Shown: piece after piece, positions 1 to 5,442 of the stretch
Position numbering within the stretch: position 1 is the first letter of the stretch
Layout of the letters: every line of letters starts with the position of its first letter
From: CBFGRV01 sp965651265
GTDB taxonomy: Bacteria > Bacteroidota > Rhodothermia > Rhodothermales > VXPQ01
Assembly (NCBI GenBank): GCA_965651265.1
Contig: CBFGRV010000118.1
Span: forward strand, 1 to 5,442
Length of the DNA: 5,442 nt
Direction: 5' to 3'
Notes under the pieces: generated by a model
Database searches by the model: none
What the model was told of the DNA's origin: nothing
The model's input: only the letters and a program-made list of their open reading frames with translations
Made by a program: the position numbers and the translations under genes

Positions 1-8
1 TGTGCCAT
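1..8 (-). promoter_or_regulatory. Candidate -24 half of a second sigma-54 promoter, cut by the window edge
   Basis: On the minus strand these bases read ATGGCACA, which contains TGGCAC, the canonical sigma-54 -24 box. The matching -12 box (TTGC-like) would fall outside the window, so this is only half a promoter. It gains weight from its position: it lies to the left of repeat copy 74-101 on the same strand and in the same order as the complete promoter at 5146-5162 and its repeat copy. If real, the dyad centre of the repeat would be near -101. A hexamer match alone is weak evidence. Confidence 0.4.
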
Positions 9-73
9 GATGGGGCCGGAGGGCCGCGTGCTCGACAGGAGGCCCGACAGCATCCTCGCGAGAGCGCCTCGGT

Positions 74-101
74 TGTTCGAGCGCGTAACATCGGGTGTTC
101 G
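74..101 (-). promoter_or_regulatory. 28-bp repeated element, copy A (candidate activator binding site)
   Basis: This copy matches 5213-5240 at 25 of 28 positions without gaps and in the same orientation. Weaker similarity continues to 113 (31 of 40 overall against 5213-5252). On the plus strand it begins with a dyad of the form TGTT-N9-AACA (74-90) and ends with a further TGTTCG (96-101), placed 22 bp, about two helical turns, after the first TGTTCG. It lies downstream of the second permease gene and upstream of a minus-strand TGGCAC at the window edge. The best reading is an upstream activating site for a transcription unit that begins to the left. Binding is inferred; the repeat itself is directly visible. 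Confidence 0.55.
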
Positions 102-111
102 GAATCGCACA

Positions 112-140
112 GCCGCCGCGTGACGTGCCGTCGCGGCAGC
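112..140 (-). terminator. GC-rich hairpin after the second permease gene, possible terminator
   Basis: Minus-strand arms GCTGCCGCG (132-140) and CGCGGCGGC (112-120) form a nine-pair stem with one G-U wobble. The 11-nt loop holds a nested ACG/CGT pairing. On plus-strand RNA the wobble becomes a C-A mismatch, so the fold favours the minus-strand transcript, as expected for a terminator of the permease operon. It starts about six bases after the stop codon at 146-148. No U-tract follows, so it may be Rho-assisted or only a 3'-end stabilising hairpin. Confidence 0.4.
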
Positions 141-145
141 GACGC

Positions 146-2506
146 CTATTCAGAATCTCTCAGGAATTGGACCGGAGTGGCGAAAGCCGCACGCAAGGCC
201 TGAACGCTTATAGTAGCTATCGCGATCACGAGCGCGAGAACTCCCGCAAAAAGGAGCGTGTCCATACCGATGGCCACGCGGTAGGCGTAGTCCTCCAGCC
301 ACAGGGACATCAGCCTATATGACACGGGTGCGGCGATCAAGAAAGCAACGGTGATCACGATGACGAACTCCCTCGAAGTCAGGGCAAGAATGTGCGCTAC
401 CGTAGCGCCGAGAATTCTCCGGATCCCAATTTCCTTTGCCCGCCGTTCCACGACGAATGCGGCCATGCCGAAAAGTCCGAGGCAAGCAAGCACGATGGCC
501 ATCAATGTGAACGAGCCGAAAACACTCGCGAAACGCTCCTCAGAGCGGTAGTGGCCATCGATCGTCTCGTCCAGAAACCGATATTGCAGTGGATAATCGG
601 GTACGAGAGCGTGCCAGGTATCCTGCAAGCGGTCCAACGCCGCCCGGCTTTCACCCGGAGCAAGCCGAATGAGGATCTTGCTGAAGTAGCTATCCTCAAG
701 TGCGAGTACCGTCGGCACAATCGGATTTCGTAGCGAACTCGCGTGGAAGTCCCGCACGATCCCGATGACCTCAGCACCTTGACTCATCCCGAAGTCGAAG
801 CGCCGGCCTACGTCGAGTGAGAAGATACGCGCGGCGGTCTCGTTGATGATCACGCCTGCATCGTTGCCACCGAGACGCTCTACGGAGAAATCGCGACCGG
901 CAATGATGTCCATGCCCATCGCCTCCACATACTCGCGATCTACGGCAAGATAGTGCACCTTGTACTGTTGGCCCCTGTATCCCACGGAGGTCGACATGTA
1001 GTCATTAGGCGTTCCGGAGGCGAACGACACGCGCTCGACGCCCGGAATGAGCAGCAGTTCACGCGACAACGCGTCCGCCCGCTGCTGCACTGTGGCCTTT
1101 AGGGGCAACACGAGAATCTGCTCCGTTTCATATCCGAGTGGCTCCTCCTGCATATAGTTCAATTGCTTGTGCATCACGGCCGTCCCCGCGATGAGTCCGA
1201 TCGCTATCGCGAACTGGAAGGTGACAAGCGCTCGCCGAAACCATACGCCGCCAGCTTCGTGCGGCGTGCCCTTCAGCACACACGCAGGCGCGAAGCGTGA
1301 CAGGACGAGAGCCGGATAGAAACCGCCGAGAATTCCAGCCAGAAAGGCCACTGCGGCGAAAAACGCGAAGATCTCCGGGTTGTCGGTGATTCGCAGGGAG
1401 AGCGCCTTTCCCGTGAAGGAGTTGAAGGCAGGCAAAGCCGCCTTGATGAAACACAGGGCCAGCAGGAAGGCCAACGTGCTGAAGAGCAGCGACTCCACCA
1501 GAAACTGCCTGGTGAGCTGTGAACGTCTCGCACCGAGCGCCTTTCGTACGCCGACCTCACGGGCCCGCCACGCGGACCGCGCCGTCGCTATGTTCATGTA
1601 GTTTATGCACGAGATCAGAAGGATCACGAGTGCGACGGCGCCGAAGACGTATAGATAGCGAAGATCACCGTCTGGCTGGACGGCGCCGGAGAGGAACGGA
1701 TAGAGATGAATTTTCGTGATTGGCTGCAGACCGAGCTCCATCCCCTCAATCCCAAAACCGAGGGCTTGCTGCACCTCCTGCAGGCTGCCACTCGTCAGCG
1801 CATCCAACTTGGACTGAAGGCTTGCGGCGGACGCTGGAGTAGCGAGTAGGAAATACGTGAGACTTTGGCGTCCCCACGCTCTCTCATAGTCCGGAACGAC
1901 TTCCGGATCGCCGAGCGTGCTGAAGGATGCGAGAAAATCGAACTGGAGGTGCGAATGTGCTGGAATATCCGCGACGACACCGGTGACGCGGAATTCCGCC
2001 CCACCCTGCAGGTGGACGATCTGCCCGATGGGATCTGAGCCCCCGAAGTACCGCCGAGCCGTTTCCTGCGTCAGAACAAGCGAGCCGGGCTCCCGGAGGG
2101 CGGCGGCGGGGTCACCTCGAACTAAGGGAAACGAGAAAATATCGAATAGGGATGGGTCGGCATAATAGAACTGCTCCTCCTCCCTTGCCTCTCCTCCGAC
2201 GTGAACGACAGCAGGTGCCGGGTAGAGGCGTACCACATTTTCGACCTCCGGATACCGGCTGGCGATCCGCTCGCCTGCGATGGCCGGAAGCCGCGCGCTT
2301 CCCCCCGTGGTGCCTACCTTCATGCCGACGCGGTAGATAGAATCGGCTTTCTCGTGAAAGCGATCGTACGAGACCTCGTCCTGAATGAACAAGCCGACGG
2401 CAAAACACGCCGCGAGCCCAATCGCGAGACCGAAGACGTTAATCAGGGAATAGCTTCCATGACGACGCACGCGGCGTGCAGCGGCAATAATGTGATGTCT
2501 CAGCAT
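146..2506 (-). CDS. FtsX/MacB-family ABC transporter permease, second gene of the operon (786 aa)
   Basis: Integral inner-membrane permease of the type VII (MacB/LolCE/FtsX) ABC class; family members couple cytoplasmic ATP hydrolysis to periplasmic work such as efflux or lipoprotein release. The substrate cannot be told from sequence. Architecture is a tandem duplication of the MacB membrane unit: TM1 about 20-42, periplasmic core domain about 45-270, TM2-4 about 286-306, 337-357 and 379-400, then TM5 about 428-445, a second periplasmic domain about 450-650, and TM6-8 about 663-685, 714-733 and 748-770. Family landmarks include YDRFHEKADSIYRV (47-60), GVVADIP (176-182), GFYPA (394-398), GRDFS (537-541) and VRDFH (584-588). 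Both coupling helices look intact: EVGVRKALGA (317-326) and EIGIRRILGA (692-701). No Walker motifs are present, so the ATPase is encoded elsewhere. The length is normal for the family. The ATG start fits because positively charged residues then TM1 follow at once, although no Shine-Dalgarno precedes it. It is probably co-transcribed with the gene at 2624-5008. Confidence 0.95.
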   Translation of the reverse strand: MLRHHIIAAARRVRRHGSYSLINVFGLAIGLAACFAVGLFIQDEVSYDRFHEKADSIYRVGMKVGTTGGSARLPAIAGERIASRYPEVENVVRLYPAPAVVHVGGEAREEEQFYYADPSLFDIFSFPLVRGDPAAALREPGSLVLTQETARRYFGGSDPIGQIVHLQGGAEFRVTGVVADIPAHSHLQFDFLASFSTLGDPEVVPDYERAWGRQSLTYFLLATPASAASLQSKLDALTSGSLQEVQQALGFGIEGMELGLQPITKIHLYPFLSGAVQPDGDLRYLYVFGAVALVILLISCINYMNIATARSAWRAREVGVRKALGARRSQLTRQFLVESLLFSTLAFLLALCFIKAALPAFNSFTGKALSLRITDNPEIFAFFAAVAFLAGILGGFYPALVLSRFAPACVLKGTPHEAGGVWFRRALVTFQFAIAIGLIAGTAVMHKQLNYMQEEPLGYETEQILVLPLKATVQQRADALSRELLLIPGVERVSFASGTPNDYMSTSVGYRGQQYKVHYLAVDREYVEAMGMDIIAGRDFSVERLGGNDAGVIINETAARIFSLDVGRRFDFGMSQGAEVIGIVRDFHASSLRNPIVPTVLALEDSYFSKILIRLAPGESRAALDRLQDTWHALVPDYPLQYRFLDETIDGHYRSEERFASVFGSFTLMAIVLACLGLFGMAAFVVERRAKEIGIRRILGATVAHILALTSREFVIVITVAFLIAAPVSYRLMSLWLEDYAYRVAIGMDTLLFAGVLALVIAIATISVQALRAAFATPVQFLRDSE

Positions 2507-2623
2507 GGATGCTGTGAACGATTCGTGCCGGAGAAATGTGCACTCAATCGTACGCGGATCATTACCTGCGGATATCCTTGGATCTCGATTGAAGTGAAGT
2601 ACTCTCGTCTCTTGCAGTCCACT
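2507..2623 (-). other. Intergenic gap between the two permeases, with a possible 20-codon leader ORF
   Basis: This 117-bp gap has no convincing promoter or terminator, which supports a single operon. Two oddities are visible. First, the frame of the downstream permease stays open all the way back to the upstream gene's TAA (2624-2626) but offers no ATG, GTG or TTG. Second, in another frame a small ORF starts with ATG at 2560-2562 and ends at TGA 2500-2502. Its stop overlaps the start region of the downstream permease (ATGCTGA), a layout typical of translational coupling. The small ORF has only a weak AGG ahead of its ATG, so its translation is uncertain. Confidence 0.3.
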
Positions 2624-5008
2624 TTACTCGGCGCGTAGTACCGTAATCGGAGCACCGTGTGAGGCGCGTCGAAGTTCAAATACGGCCGCCATAATGGAGA
2701 TGGTAACGGATAGCGCCGCGGCTATGAGCAAATCCGCGCCGGAAATTCCTGCTCGATATGCGAAGAGTTCCAACCACTCCCGGCCGGCGATGTACCCGGA
2801 TAAGATCCCGGCACCCGTGGATAGAGCTACAAGCCAGAAGGTACCTCTCAGAACGACGGCCAAGATCTGGCCCTTCGTAGCACCAAACAGGCGCCTAATG
2901 GCGAATTCCTTTCGTCGTTTTTCAGCAGCGACGCTGGCCATCGAAAGGAGGCCGAGAGCAGCCATCACGAGCGCGATGAGAGATACAAGTGTGGCGGCGC
3001 CGACTAGCCTTCCGGTTTCCCCGTGTTGACGGACGAACGCATCCTTGAGGACTGCGTACTCGAACGGTTGATCGGGGAAGAACTCGCGCCACGTGTTCTT
3101 GATGAGTGGAATCGCTGCGTCTCCTCCGCTCTCGGATAGCCGAACTCCCATCGACGAATAGAAGAGCGACGGTACAATGTAGATCGCCACAGGTGCGATG
3201 GGATCCATGAGCGACCGATGATGAAAATCCTCAACGACGCCGATGATGGTCGCTTCACGCCCATTCAACCCAAGATCGACGAAACGACCAATCGGATCCT
3301 CCCATCCGAGAGCATTTGCAGCGGCTTCATTTATGACAACGGAGCTTTCAGCGTCACCACGACTTCCGGGTATAAAATCTCTGCCCTGCGTTATCTGCAG
3401 CCCGTACGTCTCGATGAAGGTCTCGTCCACTCCGTACCAGAAATACGCGAATCCCACGTCGTTATCATCTCCCTTTCGGCGCATCGTGTGATATTCTGGA
3501 GCCCAAATTCCAGGTTCACCAAAGGAGCCGGTGACACTATGTACCCCATGTATTCCGGCGAGCTCTTGCCTGATAGCGCCATACGAGCTTGCGATGACTT
3601 GGCTATCACGAATCGGAAGGGTGATTAAGTTGTCAATCTCGAAGCCAGGCTCCTTTTCATGCACGTATTGAAACTGGTTCGCCGCCACCAGCGCTACAAC
3701 GAGGAAGCCAATTGCGATAGTCAACTGGACACCGACAAGAGACTTCCGAATGACCGCAAGGGACGATGTAGGAACGGCAGAGCGCAACGCCTTAACGGGA
3801 TCGACCGAGGCGACAATGACAGAGGGGTAAAGAGCTCCTAATCCGCTTGTAATTACGGCAACAAGTAGTACTACAAGAATGCCGAATTGAACGTCTTCCT
3901 CAAAGTCGCGCCCCAAAATTTGCTCGATGCTTGGTTCCATGCTGGCCGCTAGACCAAGCCCGACGATTCCGCCGAGTAGCGCAAGAATAGAAGACTCGCA
4001 AAGTACCTGCGCCGTCAGGTGTTTTGCCGCTCCTCCAATAGCTTTACTTATACCGATCTGTCGCAACGATGCAATTGCCCCGGCGGTCATTATGTTGACG
4101 TGATTTGCTCCGGCAACTATGAGCAGGAGGGCAACAAGGGAGCCGAGCACATAGATAAGACGAAGATCCCCAGGCGCCTGCAGCTCGCTTTGGAGGTTGG
4201 AGTAGAGGTGGATCCTCTCAAGCTGCTGCAGATCAACGTCGAATACCGGACTAGCGTTTTCCGGTCTCAGGGTACCCAGGAGAGTCTGGATCCTGGCCTT
4301 GAGAGCGTCTCTTGACGTCCCATCGTGGAGGAGCGCATACGTATGAGCTTTCGTGTTCCAGCTCTCGAGAACTTGCGAAGCTCTCACTCCATAAAGCGCT
4401 GGGTACGTCGCCCAGGACCGAACAGCTTCAAATTGGATATGGCTGCTTGTGGGGATTTGACCGGCAATCCCCGTGACCTCGTATTCCTCTCCATCCAGCG
4501 AGATTACCTCCCCAATAGGGTCGCGAGTACCGAACAATCGGTCGGATAGGGCCTCCGTTATCACGATCGTGAACGGCCGGCTCAGCACGCGCTCTCGATC
4601 CCCTCGCAGCAACTCAAAGTCAAAGATGCTAAACAGATTTGAGCTAGCGGTCACTACGCCATCTTGATAGTACGCGTCATCCTCCGTCCTCAATAGCAGC
4701 GGTTTGGCACCGTTTATTGTGACAGTCGCTTCAACGTCTGCCAAGCCTCCAAGGGCGTTCGCTAGGGGTAAGGGTGCATAGGCGTACTCGGTTGAATAGC
4801 CGGCGCTTCTTTCGATGGACGTAATGCGTACGACTCGTTCCGAATTGCGATGGAATCTGTCGTAGGAAAGCTCATGTTTGATGTAAACCGCGACCCAGTA
4901 GACTATGCTACACGTCACGACGTAGCTCAAAACGACGACAGCCGCCAGGCTCCAGCGCCTCCTCAGTCGCCTTGTTGACACTCGCAAGCTTAGACGGAGC
5001 GACTCCAT
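2624..5008 (-). CDS. FtsX/MacB-family ABC transporter permease, first gene of the operon, divergent paralogue (794 aa)
   Basis: A paralogue of the downstream permease with the same eight-helix duplicated MacB plan: TM1 about 20-42, periplasmic core about 45-270, TM2-4 about 283-305, 336-356 and 374-396, TM5 about 424-444, second periplasmic domain about 450-660, and TM6-8 about 668-692, 721-743 and 757-777. Landmarks are HELSYDRFH (45-53), RDPIG (162-166), ALYPS (392-396), GRDF (542-545), VVINEAAA (557-564), VVEDFHHRSL (591-600) and the C-terminal PITVLRAE. The second coupling helix is canonical (EFAIRRLFGA, 701-710), but the first reads QIGISKAIGG (317-326), losing the usual acidic residue and arginine. 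TM1 also lacks the NVFGLAIGLA-like sequence of its partner. No ATPase motifs are present. The start aligns with the paralogue's, and a GAGG lies four bases upstream; an in-frame ATG 21 bases earlier is followed at once by TAA. Sampled stretches are more A+T-rich than the partner gene. It is probably driven by the sigma-54 promoter at 5146-5162. The substrate is unknown. Confidence 0.95.
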   Translation of the reverse strand: MESLRLSLRVSTRRLRRRWSLAAVVVLSYVVTCSIVYWVAVYIKHELSYDRFHRNSERVVRITSIERSAGYSTEYAYAPLPLANALGGLADVEATVTINGAKPLLLRTEDDAYYQDGVVTASSNLFSIFDFELLRGDRERVLSRPFTIVITEALSDRLFGTRDPIGEVISLDGEEYEVTGIAGQIPTSSHIQFEAVRSWATYPALYGVRASQVLESWNTKAHTYALLHDGTSRDALKARIQTLLGTLRPENASPVFDVDLQQLERIHLYSNLQSELQAPGDLRLIYVLGSLVALLLIVAGANHVNIMTAGAIASLRQIGISKAIGGAAKHLTAQVLCESSILALLGGIVGLGLAASMEPSIEQILGRDFEEDVQFGILVVLLVAVITSGLGALYPSVIVASVDPVKALRSAVPTSSLAVIRKSLVGVQLTIAIGFLVVALVAANQFQYVHEKEPGFEIDNLITLPIRDSQVIASSYGAIRQELAGIHGVHSVTGSFGEPGIWAPEYHTMRRKGDDNDVGFAYFWYGVDETFIETYGLQITQGRDFIPGSRGDAESSVVINEAAANALGWEDPIGRFVDLGLNGREATIIGVVEDFHHRSLMDPIAPVAIYIVPSLFYSSMGVRLSESGGDAAIPLIKNTWREFFPDQPFEYAVLKDAFVRQHGETGRLVGAATLVSLIALVMAALGLLSMASVAAEKRRKEFAIRRLFGATKGQILAVVLRGTFWLVALSTGAGILSGYIAGREWLELFAYRAGISGADLLIAAALSVTISIMAAVFELRRASHGAPITVLRAE

Positions 5009-5023
5009 TCAGCCTCAACGAAA

Positions 5024-5040
5024 TTACATGCTTTCCTCCT
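5024..5040 (-). promoter_or_regulatory. Perfect Shine-Dalgarno followed by a one-codon ORF (ATG-TAA) in the permease leader
   Basis: On the minus strand AGGAGG (5035-5040) is followed after five bases by ATG (5027-5029) and immediately by TAA (5024-5026). This is the strongest ribosome-binding site in the window, yet it serves a start codon with no coding capacity. The ATG is exactly 21 bases ahead of, and in frame with, the permease ATG at 5006-5008; TGA stops also intervene. The permease itself has a weaker GAGG four bases upstream. A role in ribosome loading and re-initiation, or in damping expression, is inference. Alternatively it is a relic of an older start. Confidence 0.45.
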
Positions 5041-5145
5041 CAACGGCCCCTGAGCGAGCGGATGGGCTACCACGAGTTGGGGGGCGACGCAGGTTTGCAT
5101 CCCATGCTCGGGAATGGTGACCGCTTCTACGGCAGTTATGGAGTC

Positions 5146-5162
5146 TGCCAAATTCGTACCAG
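5146..5162 (-). promoter_or_regulatory. Sigma-54 (RpoN) -24/-12 promoter of the permease operon
   Basis: The minus strand reads CTGGTACGAATTTGGCA. Against the sigma-54 consensus YTGGCACGRNNNTTGCW it has the invariant GG and GC exactly 10 bp apart and differs only at two less conserved positions (T for C in the -24 box, G for T in the -12 box). Transcription would start near 5135, giving a leader of about 127 nt before the permease ATG. Sigma-54 promoters need a AAA+ enhancer-binding activator, and a repeated element lies at about -78 to -105. A sigma-70-like TTGGCA/TAGAAG pair overlaps this site but is a poorer match. Confidence 0.7.
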
Positions 5163-5212
5163 CGCGCAAGTACCCGTTGGTGGCCGATTTACAATCGCAC
5201 GTGGATGGCTGA

Positions 5213-5240
5213 TGTTCGAGCACGTAACATGAGGTGTTCG
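5213..5240 (-). promoter_or_regulatory. 28-bp repeated element, copy B (candidate upstream activating site)
   Basis: This is the second copy of the element at 74-101. The dyad ATGTT-N9-AACAT (5212-5230) has five-base arms here, and a further TGTTCG (5235-5240) follows 22 bp after the first. It sits about 50 bp upstream of the sigma-54 promoter. Its dyad centre is near -86 relative to the predicted start, typical of enhancer sites for NtrC-family activators. It is also between the divergent genes, so it could affect the response-regulator gene as well. Which protein binds is not shown by the sequence. Confidence 0.55.
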
Positions 5241-5320
5241 TTTCCGTACACCGTGGCCAGCCGCTGGGGGCAGGTTTCATCCACTCGTAAGCCGCCCTGC
5301 CGCAGAGGATGTCGCCTCAT

Positions 5321-5337
5321 CATCGGAAATGCCGATG
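5321..5337. other. Short perfect inverted repeat upstream of the response regulator
   Basis: CATCGG (5321-5326) and CCGATG (5332-5337) form six-base arms around a five-base spacer, about 70 bp before the response-regulator ATG. It could be a small operator or a leader hairpin. There is no U-run to suggest a terminator, and such short dyads occur by chance. Confidence 0.2.
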
Positions 5338-5407
5338 CCGGGAACGGTTCTTGGTTCGGATATCCATCGCGCAGCGTTTCGTTCGGCCCTCATCTAGCAG
5401 AACAGAT

Positions 5408-5442
5408 ATGTCCACCGAGTTCGGGAAGGTGCTCGTCGTCGA
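5408..5442 (+). CDS. Response regulator, receiver-domain N-terminus (partial, runs off the right edge)
   Basis: The visible protein is MSTEFGKVLVV followed by GA, the start of an Asp or Glu codon. A short polar tail leading to KVLVVD is how CheY-like receiver domains begin: it is beta-strand 1, whose end leads into the acidic pocket next to the phosphorylated Asp. The ATG at 5408 is preferred because receiver domains normally start within ten residues of this strand. The frame is open back to a TAA at 5288-5290, and an in-frame ATG at 5309 would add 33 arginine-rich residues. The Shine-Dalgarno is poor (AGCAGAACAG). Given the adjacent sigma-54 promoter, an NtrC-type regulator (receiver, AAA+, Fis-type HTH) is the likely class, but only the first strand is visible. 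It is transcribed divergently from the permeases. Confidence 0.6.
   Translation, partial: MSTEFGKVLVV

Larger units (their letters stand above)
5009..5407. other. Divergent control region between the permease operon and the response regulator
   Basis: About 400 bp lie between the two divergent starts. On the minus strand they hold a sigma-54 promoter, an upstream repeat element and a leader of about 127 nt. No convincing promoter was found on the plus strand for the response regulator. A minus-strand frame of 96 codons (4990-5280) spans the region, but it runs through the promoter and repeat, overlaps the permease start, and has no recognisable domain, so I treat it as non-coding. Confidence 0.6.

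Noticed and set aside
8..53. A minus-strand ATG at 51-53 opening a frame that runs off the left edge.
   Set aside because: The peptide (MLSGLLSSTRPSGPIMA) does not resemble a permease N-terminus, and a gene start here would lie upstream of the candidate sigma-54 -24 box.
1..123. A plus-strand frame open from the window edge to TGA at 121-123, possibly the end of a gene.
   Set aside because: The sequence is arginine-rich with no recognisable motif, and it overlaps the repeat and the terminator-like hairpin, so chance opening is more likely.
2518..2533. Sigma-54-like CGGCACGAATCGTTCA on the minus strand before the second permease.
   Set aside because: The -12 dinucleotide is TC instead of GC, and the predicted start would fall on the permease ATG, leaving no leader.
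4705..4722. Plus-strand TGGCAC inside the first permease gene, resembling a sigma-54 -24 box.
   Set aside because: The base pair at the required -12 spacing is TG, not GC, and the site is antisense within a coding region.
5124..5151. Sigma-70-like pair TTGGCA / TAGAAG with 16-bp spacing on the minus strand.
   Set aside because: The -10 box matches only four of six bases, and it overlaps the better-supported sigma-54 site.
4990..5280. A 96-codon minus-strand reading frame before the first permease.
   Set aside because: It runs through the promoter and the repeat, overlaps the permease start, has no domain or ribosome-binding support, and has a composition unlike a real protein.

Overview
This window carries a two-gene minus-strand operon of large FtsX/MacB-type ABC transporter permeases and its control region. 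A response-regulator gene begins divergently at the right edge. The paired ~790-residue permeases without a fused ATPase, the moderate-to-high G+C, and the sigma-54/response-regulator setting resemble gene clusters of Acidobacteriota and related soil phyla. That assignment is inference from family style; no taxonomic marker is present.

Layout, right to left (the direction of permease transcription). At 5408 a plus-strand CDS opens with the start of a receiver domain (MSTEFGKVLVV, then the window ends). Positions 5009-5407 are a divergent control region. On the minus strand it holds a good -24/-12 sigma-54 promoter (5146-5162), with a 28-bp element (5213-5240) at about -78 to -105, where enhancer-binding activators normally bind. 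The 5' leader is about 127 nt and contains a perfect Shine-Dalgarno followed by ATG-TAA, a one-codon ORF. Permease 1 of the operon is at 2624-5008 (794 aa). After a 117-bp gap with no terminator, permease 2 is at 146-2506 (786 aa). A GC-rich hairpin (112-140) follows its stop codon.

The main discovery is that the 28-bp element occurs twice. The second copy (74-101, 25/28 identical, same orientation) lies beyond the operon's end. To its left, at the extreme window edge, is a minus-strand TGGCAC (positions 2-7), the hallmark of a sigma-54 -24 box. This suggests that another sigma-54-driven unit begins just outside the window under the same activator. The working model is that a response regulator, possibly the one starting at 5408, binds the TGTT-N9-AACA dyad and drives a sigma-54 regulon of envelope ABC permeases.

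Limits: the response regulator is seen for only 11 complete codons, so its NtrC-type AAA+ and DNA-binding domains are not visible. No ATPase subunit is present, and the transported substrate is unknown.
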